Positions 1 to 6,188 of a DNA stretch of 7,288 bases are shown here, piece by piece (position 1 is the stretch's first letter; each line of letters starts with the position of its first letter). The notes under the pieces were generated by a model. The model did no database searches. It worked only from the letters and a program-made list of their open reading frames with translations, and was not told the origin of the DNA. The DNA lies in NCBI GenBank assembly GCA_025938035.1, contig JAICQE010000194.1, positions 1-7,288 of the forward strand, read 5' to 3'. The position numbers were made by a program, and so were the translations under genes. The DNA comes from Vicinamibacteria bacterium (GTDB lineage: Bacteria > Acidobacteriota > Vicinamibacteria > Vicinamibacterales > UBA2999).

Positions 1-407
<407 letters not shown>

Positions 408-408
<1 letters not shown>

Positions 409-1085
409 TGGCTGCCCCGAGCGGCGCCGGACCGACCGGCTACAGAAAATCGACCGTCCGCGAGTACTTCGAGTCGATCTGCATCGCCGTGATCCTGGCG
501 TTGTTCGTCCGCACGTTCGTCGTCCAGGCGTTCAAGATTCCGACCGGTTCGATGGAGAACAACCTGCTGATCGGCGACCATCTGCTGGTCAACAAGTTCG
601 TCTTTGCGCCGACGCTGAACAGCGTGGAACGATCGCTCCTGCCGATCGATCCGGTCCGCCGCGGCGACATCCTGGTGTTCAAGTACCCGCAGGATCCGGA
701 ACGCGATTTCATCAAGCGGGTGATTGGCCTGCCGGGGGAAACGCTCGAAGTCCGCAACAAGAAGGTCTTCATCAACGGCAAGCCGCTCAACGAGTCCTAT
801 GTGCATTTCCTGTTTCCGCCGGAGGAGCGCGCGCCGGGCGACGTCAGTTTCGACTTCACCGAGAAGAGCGATTACGGTCCGGTGACCGTGCCCGACCGGC
901 ACTATTTCATGATGGGCGACAATCGGGACAATTCGGAGGACAGCCGCTACTGGGGCTTCATGCCCGCGGACTACATCAAGGGCAAGGCGCTGTTCGTCTA
1001 TTTCTCCTTTGCCGATAAGGGAGAAGAAGGCCCCGGGCTGCTCGGCGGCGTGCGGTGGAAGCGTCTCCTGCACCAGATTCATTGA
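408..1085 (+). CDS. lepB: Signal peptidase I (LepB, S26 family)
   Basis: Signal peptidase I is a membrane-bound serine/lysine protease that removes signal peptides from exported proteins on the outer face of the cytoplasmic membrane. From the ATG at 408 the protein has 225 residues. One N-terminal membrane segment spans about residues 22-40. The catalytic serine is Ser48 in [10 protein letters not shown], the general-base lysine is Lys103 in [11 protein letters not shown], and the conserved box [15 protein letters not shown], lies at about 170-183, so all catalytic boxes are present. Its length is typical of single-anchor bacterial enzymes and shorter than E. coli LepB. A GTG at 405 is an alternative start one codon earlier; ATG 408 is preferred because GGGGA at 396-400 sits 7 bases upstream of it. 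The gene overlaps the lepA stop, implying coupled translation. Clients would include the secreted repeat protein further along. Confidence 0.96.
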
Positions 1086-1106
1086 GCAGGCCCGGGTGGC
1101 AACCCG

Positions 1107-1439
1107 ATGAAGACATTCCTGAAGCTGCTGGTTGTCGCCGCCGTGGTGAACGGCGCTTACCGCTTCGGCATGGCTGAATACAGGTTTTCACAGCTGAAAG
1201 AGTCCACGCATTCCGTGCTGGCCCTGGGAGCGAACACGCCGATCGAGCAGTTGAAGGACCAGATTCTCAGCAAGGCCACGGACCTGAACCTGCCGGTATC
1301 CGGAGAGCGAGTGTCTCTCGCGCGCGAAAACCTGCGCACCACCGCCGCGGTGTCGTATCAGCAGGACGTCGAATATTTCCCCGGACTGACGTATCCCCGG
1401 CAGTACTCGTTCACGGACGAGATCGCGCCGATCCGCTGA
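1107..1439 (+). CDS. Small membrane-anchored protein after lepB, DUF4845-like
   Basis: This is a 110-residue protein starting 21 bases after the lepB stop, with a weak ribosome-binding site (GGGTGG, 1095-1100). Residues 4-18 form a short hydrophobic segment that could be a membrane anchor or uncleaved signal. The rest is a soluble domain of about 85 residues: a helix with TPIEQLKDQILSKA, then what look like beta-strands (LPVSGERVSLARENL, TTAAVSYQQDVEYFPG, YPRQYSFTDE). In many Proteobacteria the gene after lepB encodes a similarly sized, N-anchored DUF4845 protein. The layout here, an anchor, a helix containing IxxLKDxI and a terminal sheet, resembles it, but I cannot confirm the family by eye. 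Function is unknown; position suggests co-transcription with lepA-lepB. Its last 29 bases overlap the 3' end of the convergent cyclodeaminase gene. Confidence 0.8.
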   Translation: MKTFLKLLVVAAVVNGAYRFGMAEYRFSQLKESTHSVLALGANTPIEQLKDQILSKATDLNLPVSGERVSLARENLRTTAAVSYQQDVEYFPGLTYPRQYSFTDEIAPIR

Positions 1440-2064
1440 CGATCTCGAGCGCCTGTGCCGCGTCGCGGGCACTGTCGCTGGCCAGCTGTTCACGCTCTGC
1501 GCTGACCCGTGCGGTATACGAGTCGTCCTTGATCGCCGCCAGGTTGCCGTCGATGCTGAGCGCCGCGCTGCGGACGCTGCTGCCGAGCAACTCGATCCCG
1601 GTCGCGACGTCGCTTGCGGCCACCCGGTAGGCGTTTCGCGCGACGATGACGGCGCCGGCCAGTGCCTGCTGTCCCGCCCGCATGACGTCGAGTGGAACGT
1701 CGGTCGCGCCTTTCAATGCCGATTGCAGCGCCGCGGTTCTCGTCGCCCTTTCGTCATCCGCGGTCTTCGGCAGCTTCATGGCTGCCATCACCTCCCGGTA
1801 GGCGTCGCTGTCCGCGTCGATCAGCTGCACCAGCGCGTCGCGGAGCGGGCGGAGCCGAGCTGCGGCTTCGGCGAGATCGGTGGCTTCCTCCGGCGCGCCC
1901 GTGCGCGATTTCGGCAGACTGGCCGCCATGACGAGCAGCGACACGCCCAGCGCGCCGGCCAGCGCCGCCGCCGACCCGCCGCCGGGCACCGGCGCGTTCG
2001 ACGCATACGCGTCGAGCAGATCGATCAGCACGAACTCGGAGTAAGGACGAGTGTCGTCGGGCAT
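1411..2064 (-). CDS. fchA: Formiminotransferase-cyclodeaminase C-domain protein (cyclodeaminase/cyclohydrolase, FchA-like)
   Basis: This stand-alone FTCD_C-family enzyme converts 5-formimino-THF to 5,10-methenyl-THF plus ammonia, or acts as a methenyl-THF cyclohydrolase as in clostridial FchA. From the ATG at 2064 it has 217 residues, typical for the family. Diagnostic sequences are APVPGGGSAAALAGALG at about 24-40 (folate-site glycine loop), LIDADSDAYREVMAAMKLPK at 81-100, and NAYRVAASDVATG at about 144-156, followed by AALSIDGNL. The protein is mostly helical and lacks the N-terminal formiminotransferase domains of the mammalian bifunctional enzyme. A GTG at 2085 would add seven residues, but it lies inside a hairpin repeat, so ATG 2064 is preferred (AGGA sits 11 bases upstream). 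The gene follows hutI on the same strand, which points to histidine degradation. The symbol reflects family only. Confidence 0.9.
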   Translation of the reverse strand: MPDDTRPYSEFVLIDLLDAYASNAPVPGGGSAAALAGALGVSLLVMAASLPKSRTGAPEEATDLAEAAARLRPLRDALVQLIDADSDAYREVMAAMKLPKTADDERATRTAALQSALKGATDVPLDVMRAGQQALAGAVIVARNAYRVAASDVATGIELLGSSVRSAALSIDGNLAAIKDDSYTARVSAEREQLASDSARDAAQALEIVSGSARSRP

Positions 2065-2080
2065 AGACCGGCGATTCCTG

Positions 2081-2142
2081 GCCACGGAGGCGCGGAGACA
2101 CGGAGTGTCATCTTTCGCTCCGTACCTTCGTGTCTCCGTGGC
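2081..2142. repeat. Imperfect 62-bp inverted repeat (hairpin) between hutI and the cyclodeaminase gene
   Basis: Left arm 2081-2105 and right arm 2118-2142 are 25 bases each and complementary at 20 of 25 positions, with a 12-base loop (2106-2117). The outer nine base pairs (GCCACGGAG with CTCCGTGGC) are perfect. Inside the left arm, CGGAG recurs every 8-9 bases (at about 2085, 2093, 2101), so the arm is itself a degenerate short direct repeat. The right arm ends on the last base of the hutI TAG codon. No T-run follows on either strand, so an ordinary intrinsic terminator is doubtful. It resembles a REP-type intergenic palindrome that could attenuate transcription or stabilise the hutI mRNA end. 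Confidence 0.75.
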
Positions 2143-3416
2143 TAGCTTCGACTATCTGTATCACCAAATACCACTCGCCCGCGTTTGATCACCATGCGAA
2201 CCGCAGGCGCGCCAACCCGTACCAGCTCGTCCAGGCCACCCCGTACCAGCACCGCATCCAGCTGCTTGCCCGGCTCGAGGCTCCCGGTGCGGCCGGCGCA
2301 GTCGAGCGACCAGGCCGCGTTGATCGTGGCCGCCACCAGCGCTTCTTCAAGGGTCAGGCCCATCTCGAAGCAGGCCAGCGTCATCACGAATGGCATCGAC
2401 GGTGAGAATCCGCCGCCCGGGTTCACGTCGGTGGCGAGCGCGACCGGCACACCGTGCTCGATCAGCATGCGTGCCGGCGCGAACCGGCCGAGCTTCAGAT
2501 AAAACGACGCGGCCGGCAGCAGCACCGCACACACGCCGGCCCGGGCGAGCGCCTTGGCGGCCTCTTCAGTCGCGAAGACAAGATGGTCAGCCGATCGCGC
2601 GTTGACCGCCGCCGCCACGAGGCTGCCGCCGCTCGCCGCCAGCTCGTCGGCATGAATCCGCGGCGTCAGGCCGGCACGGCGGCCGGCTTCAAGAATCCGT
2701 GTCGCGTCCGCGGGCGTGAAGACCCCGTCTTCGCAGAAGACGTCGCAGTAGTCGGCGAGACCGTCGGCCGCGACGCGCGGGATCATCTCGTCGATGACGA
2801 GGGCGACGTAATCGGCGCGGCGCGCATGGTACTCGGGCGGCACCTCGTGCGCCCCGAGAAACGTCGCCCTGATATCGATGTGATGACTGCGCTCGAGCGC
2901 GCGGAGGACGCGGAGCTGCGTGAGCTCGGACTCAGTGGTCAGGCCGTACCCGCTCTTCGCTTCGCAGGTCGTGGTGCCGCACGCGAGCATTTCGTCGAGT
3001 CGCGCGCGGGCGCCTGCGAGGAGCTCTCCTTCGGACGCGGCCCGTGTGGCGGCGACCGTGCTGAGGATGCCGCCCCCCGCCGCGGCGATCTGCGCGTAGG
3101 TCGCGCCCGCCAGCCGCCGCTGCAGTTCGCCGCGACGGTCTCCAGCGAACACGATGTGGGTGTGCGGATCGACGAAGCCCGGGACAACGACGCAGCCGGA
3201 TGCATCGATGCGTCTGGCCGCGGGCTGAAGGTCAACGGCGTTCTGGAGCGCGAGCGGGGGTCCGACGTAGACGATGCGGCCATCCGCGGCGGCGATCACG
3301 GCACCGTGCAGCAGGCCACTCTCGCGCTGGCGGGCACCGGCCCGCGGCGCAGGGCCGGCGCACGTCGCGATGGCCGTGGCGTGTTCGATCAGCAGATCGG
3401 CGGCAGGGCGGCTCAC
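2142..3416 (-). CDS. hutI: Imidazolonepropionase (HutI)
   Basis: HutI is a cytosolic metal-dependent amidohydrolase that opens 4-imidazolone-5-propionate to N-formimino-L-glutamate, the third step of histidine breakdown. The chosen GTG start at 3416 gives 424 residues, close to the usual 400-420, and begins just before the conserved ADLLIEHATAIAT strand. Predicted metal ligands are His85 and His87 (PGFVDPHTHIVFAGDR), His255 (RIHADEL) and Asp330 (LATDVNPGG). Also present are the substrate-side stretches GGGILSTV, CEAKSGYGL and FLGAHEVP, and the C-terminal GSLEPGKQLDAV typical of amidohydrolases. The frame stays open upstream to 3650, but that extension is arginine-rich, lies antisense-free inside the preceding gene in another frame, and matches nothing in HutI. 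The GTG overlaps the upstream TGA as GTGA, implying coupled translation. The cyclodeaminase gene follows. Confidence 0.95.
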   Translation of the reverse strand: MSRPAADLLIEHATAIATCAGPAPRAGARQRESGLLHGAVIAAADGRIVYVGPPLALQNAVDLQPAARRIDASGCVVVPGFVDPHTHIVFAGDRRGELQRRLAGATYAQIAAAGGGILSTVAATRAASEGELLAGARARLDEMLACGTTTCEAKSGYGLTTESELTQLRVLRALERSHHIDIRATFLGAHEVPPEYHARRADYVALVIDEMIPRVAADGLADYCDVFCEDGVFTPADATRILEAGRRAGLTPRIHADELAASGGSLVAAAVNARSADHLVFATEEAAKALARAGVCAVLLPAASFYLKLGRFAPARMLIEHGVPVALATDVNPGGGFSPSMPFVMTLACFEMGLTLEEALVAATINAAWSLDCAGRTGSLEPGKQLDAVLVRGGLDELVRVGAPAVRMVIKRGRVVFGDTDSRS

Positions 3417-5746
3417 CGATCGATCACTCGCAGCGACACGTTGGCCGTCTGGCCTTCGGAGACCGTTATTCGCTCCGCGCGCGCCTCGAGCTGAAGGAGG
3501 ACGTCGGGATTCTGCCACTCGCCGCCGTCGCGTGTGCCGAGGATGCGGCTCACTGCGGCGACGAAGTAATCGCCGGACGCCAGGGCGGCGACGCGAAACT
3601 CTCCGCCGACCGACGACCGCGCCAGTTTCACGCGGCGCGATCCCGTCCACCGCGCGTCGCGCGACACGGGAAAGACCACGACGAAGTAGTCGTCGGCGGG
3701 CTTCAGGCCATCAGAGGCAAGTCCGGAAATCACCCCGCCGTTCCGCGACAGTACGATTTCGCTGTCGTCGATTGTGTCCGGCCCGGTTCCGAAGTCATAC
3801 CCTGTATCCACCACGTCGGTCCCGCGGATCGTCCAGGACTTCAGGAACCACTCGTCGCTCGGCGTGCGCAGCGAGAGCGCCGTGTGGCCGAACAGGTTCG
3901 TGATGAAGAATTCGCTGCTTCCCGTCACGACGCCCGTCGTCGGGTCGCGGGCGCGGTCGTCGAGCGCCACGGTGCCGATGCCGACCGGCACGCGAACGCC
4001 TTCCGCCTGGCCGTCGAAGACGACGCGGCCCTCGACGCTCGCTCCGTACGACGTCGGGATGACGACGTTCACCGGCTCGTGGCCGACGAGCAGTTCCTGA
4101 CTGCCAAACAGTCCGGTGCGGCCGGGTCCGTCGCCGCGCACCTGCAGTACGTACTCGCCCGGCGGTACGTGCTGGAACACGAACGAACCGTCCATCTTCA
4201 GGTCGACCACTCGCGGCTCCGCGACCGTCCCGGCCCGGCGCGGCTCCACGAGCCGCGCGGTTCCGCTGACCAGGAAACCGTCACCGTCGCGCGCGACGCC
4301 ACGAAGTTCGGGGAGGCCGGTGGCCGTAAAGGCAATGTTCGCGGTGGCATCCTCGCGGAGATCGATCGGAACCGCGGCGCTGGCCATCGCCGTTCCAGGG
4401 AAGTAGGTCTTTGCGTACCCAGACTGCCTGTCGCCTGCTGCCACGAAGCCGTCGATGAAGGCGGAGACGAGGTAGGAGCCGGGATGCAGTCCCCACAGCC
4501 GATAGCGCCCACGGTCGTCGGACACCCGCGGGTTTCCGGTTGGAACGGCAATCGTGCGTCCGGTCGTGTAACGCAGCTGCATCGCCTGGATGCGTGCACC
4601 CTGCACCGGTTCGCCATGTTCGTCGACGATCGCGCCTGAAATCGCGCGAGCGGGAGGGAGAACTATTTCGATGCCCTGAACGACCTGACCGCGAGCGAGG
4701 CTGATCGGTCGGCCGGTTTCACCTGGCGCCCGCTGACCAAAGTGCCAGCTCATTTGTTCGCTGACGTCGGCGCGAATGACGTACTGTCCAGGCGGCAGGC
4801 TCCGTACCGCGAACGCCCCGGCCGAATCGGTGACGGTGTCGCGAGATCCGAACGGTCCCTCGACGCGCACCATTGCCCGTGGTACGGGACGCCGGTCTGC
4901 TGACAACAATTGACCGCTCAATGCTCCGGCACGACCCTCCTCTGGCGCCTGGGGGCCTGTCGAAGGCGTATTTATGAAGGTTGCGCCAGCGTTGCCCGTC
5001 ATTGTCACTATTGAATTCGGCGGCACGCGTCCGCTCTCGCGCAATGCCTGGAGAGCTGCTTCGACGGAGCGTTCGTCCGGCGCGACGAGTTGAACGCCGC
5101 CAATCTCTCCCGCGGTCTCCAGCGTGAGCGATGTCTTCTCGCCGGCTCCGATCTGTTGCGTGATCGGTGGCTCGACCTTCGAGCCCTTTATTACCGGAGG
5201 CTGCACGACAATCGTCCTCGTCGTGCCGGCCCAGATCTCATAACGGCCTCTGGCCAGGCCGGCCAGGCGGTATTCGCCCAGATCATCAGTCGTGGTCGAG
5301 TACTGGGTTGGCGTACCCGTATCGGTCGCGCCGATGCGGGTCGCGGTCACCGCCATTCCCGCCGCGGGCGCGCCGCTGCGATCGATGACGACACCGGTAA
5401 TCGCCGCGCCGCGCAGGGGGCGGATGATCAGCGGCGTTTGAATCTCCGTGCGCTCCATCTTGATCGCAGCCGTGACGAAGCCGCCCTTCGACACGGTGAC
5501 GGTGAACGGGATGGACCCGGCGCCGGACACCGCGACGTGAAAGCGTCCCTCGTTGTCGGTGAGGCCGACCTCGGATCGCCAGGTGCCTGAGGCAATAGAA
5601 ATGCGCGCGCGCCGTAGCGGCGTGTCGGCGTCGGCTGCGAGCACACGGCCGCTGATTGCCGGCCCATCTGCCTGCGCAAGGGCATCCGGGCTCATCCAAC
5701 CGCAAAAGGCCGCGACAAGCGTGACAGTGCGCAGAACTGGAGTCAT
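3413..5746 (-). CDS. Secreted multi-repeat carboxypeptidase-regulatory-like domain protein
   Basis: This is a 777-residue exported protein of unknown function. Residues 1-24 form a signal peptide (hydrophobic core around 8-16) with a probable cut after ALA-24. The mature part is a string of beta-sandwich repeats of the carboxypeptidase-regulatory/CNA-B kind, each with a G-x-V/I opening, a D-x-x-G-x-[FY] turn and a G-x-Y close. Approximate positions are 31-110, 115-175, 275-330, 368-432, 479-540, 568-640 (degenerate) and 671-735. The best examples are TTDDLGEYRLAGLARGRYEI (151-171), TDSAGAFAVRSLPPGQYVI (306-324) and SDDRGRYRLWGLHPGSYLV (409-427). A linker at 180-275 shows no repeat. TYFPGT (447-452) is common in acidobacterial relatives. 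There is no TonB-dependent barrel and no peptidase motif, so it is probably a periplasmic or surface binding/scaffold protein. Its stop overlaps the hutI GTG; DUF167 lies 31 bases upstream. Confidence 0.9.
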   Translation of the reverse strand: MTPVLRTVTLVAAFCGWMSPDALAQADGPAISGRVLAADADTPLRRARISIASGTWRSEVGLTDNEGRFHVAVSGAGSIPFTVTVSKGGFVTAAIKMERTEIQTPLIIRPLRGAAITGVVIDRSGAPAAGMAVTATRIGATDTGTPTQYSTTTDDLGEYRLAGLARGRYEIWAGTTRTIVVQPPVIKGSKVEPPITQQIGAGEKTSLTLETAGEIGGVQLVAPDERSVEAALQALRESGRVPPNSIVTMTGNAGATFINTPSTGPQAPEEGRAGALSGQLLSADRRPVPRAMVRVEGPFGSRDTVTDSAGAFAVRSLPPGQYVIRADVSEQMSWHFGQRAPGETGRPISLARGQVVQGIEIVLPPARAISGAIVDEHGEPVQGARIQAMQLRYTTGRTIAVPTGNPRVSDDRGRYRLWGLHPGSYLVSAFIDGFVAAGDRQSGYAKTYFPGTAMASAAVPIDLREDATANIAFTATGLPELRGVARDGDGFLVSGTARLVEPRRAGTVAEPRVVDLKMDGSFVFQHVPPGEYVLQVRGDGPGRTGLFGSQELLVGHEPVNVVIPTSYGASVEGRVVFDGQAEGVRVPVGIGTVALDDRARDPTTGVVTGSSEFFITNLFGHTALSLRTPSDEWFLKSWTIRGTDVVDTGYDFGTGPDTIDDSEIVLSRNGGVISGLASDGLKPADDYFVVVFPVSRDARWTGSRRVKLARSSVGGEFRVAALASGDYFVAAVSRILGTRDGGEWQNPDVLLQLEARAERITVSEGQTANVSLRVIDR

Positions 5747-5777
5747 CTCTGTTCCGCCGATTTAGACGCCCGGGTCA

Positions 5778-6068
5778 TCACGACGGTTGACCCGCAAGGA
5801 GACGTTCGACGTCTGCAGGCGTTCGTCCGCTGATTCGCACGCGCTTCCCGCGTGACCGTTCACCCGACACGATCTGGATGTTGCGCTGTGGCACACCCAG
5901 CAGGTCGGCGAGGAATCGAATCAGCTCGGCGTTCGCGGCGCCGTCGACAGGTGGTGCCTTGAGCCGCACCAGCACCGCATCATCCCTGGTCCCGGCGATG
6001 GCGGACTTGCGCGCGCGCGGGATCACGCGTACGTCGACGATCGCGCCGTCGGGGGAGGCGTTGATCAC
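5778..6068 (-). CDS. DUF167 (YggU-family) protein
   Basis: This is a 96-residue protein of the DUF167/YggU family, a small conserved alpha/beta protein of unknown biochemical role found across bacteria, archaea and eukaryotes. Family hallmarks are VDVRVIPRARKSAIAG (about 11-26), VRLKAPPVDGAANAELIRFLADLLGVP (about 34-60) and IVSGERSRGKRVRISG (about 66-81); PPVDGAAN and SGExSRxKxV are the signature blocks. The start is a GTG at 6068, the only in-frame start that keeps the first strand and gives the usual length. Its probable ribosome-binding site (AAGGA, 10 bases upstream) comes from a copy of the adjoining heptamer repeat. It is probably the first gene of the minus-strand unit, 31 bases before the secreted repeat protein. 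In Proteobacteria yggU often follows yggT; no yggT is present here. Confidence 0.93.
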   Translation of the reverse strand: MINASPDGAIVDVRVIPRARKSAIAGTRDDAVLVRLKAPPVDGAANAELIRFLADLLGVPQRNIQIVSGERSRGKRVRISGRTPADVERLLAGQPS

Positions 6069-6071
6069 GAG

Positions 6072-6152
6072 TCCCTGGTCCTTGGTTCTCGGTTCTTGGT
6101 CCGTCCCTGGTCCCTGGTCCCTGGTCCCTGGTCCCGGGTCCCGGGTCCCGGG
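6072..6152. repeat. Heptanucleotide tandem repeat array (TCCCTGG type)
   Basis: The array has eleven full 7-base units on the plus strand. Four units run from 6072: TCCCTGG, TCCTTGG, TTCTCGG, TTCTTGG. A 4-base partial unit (TCCG, 6100-6103) shifts the register. Then come four exact TCCCTGG copies (6104-6131) and three exact TCCCGGG copies (6132-6152). All units fit T-Y-C-Y-N-G-G. The end next to the DUF167 gene is degenerate, while the distal end is homogeneous in two blocks, as expected from recent slippage. It fills most of the gap between two divergent genes. Confidence 0.93.
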
Positions 6153-6188
6153 AGATTAGCAGATAGACTAATTTCCGTGTCGACACCT
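6153..6188. promoter_or_regulatory. AT-richer divergent promoter region with a 10-bp palindrome
   Basis: Between the heptamer array and the hydratase start lies one of the few AT-rich patches in the window (6155-6175). On the plus strand TAGACT (6164-6169) matches a -10 box at four of six positions and lies 7 bases before a GTG at 6177. ATTAG (6155-6159) and CTAAT (6168-6172) form an inverted pair, and GTGTCGACAC (6177-6186) is a perfect 10-bp palindrome just before the ATG. No good -35 box is visible on either strand. Promoter function for one or both flanking genes is inferred from position only. Confidence 0.35.

Noticed and set aside
2065..2085. GTG start adding seven residues to the cyclodeaminase gene
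   Set aside because: The GTG and its upstream region are part of the hairpin repeat. The family begins close to the ATG at 2064.
2081..2142. Intrinsic terminator after hutI
   Set aside because: No T-run follows the stem on the minus strand, and the next gene in the same direction begins right after it, so I called it a repeat only.
2454..3494. Open frame of 346 codons on the plus strand
   Set aside because: It lies opposite hutI, whose metal ligands and length are intact; the composition is that of a GC-rich shadow.
3417..3650. 78-codon N-terminal extension of hutI
   Set aside because: The extension is arginine-rich, unlike any HutI N-terminus, and overlaps the end of the preceding gene in another frame. 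GTG 3416 gives the family length and a GTGA overlap.
3200..4639. Open frame of 479 codons on the plus strand
   Set aside because: It is antisense to the secreted repeat protein and hutI, rich in arginine with no recognisable motif. The opposite strand encodes clear domains throughout.
6072..6152. CRISPR array
   Set aside because: The units are 7 bases long and directly adjacent with no spacers, so it is a simple tandem repeat.
6096..6188. 31-codon N-terminal extension of the hydratase through the heptamer array
   Set aside because: It would start at a TTG and translate the repeat as VPGPWSRVPGPG, which is not part of the family. ATG 6189 gives the expected length.
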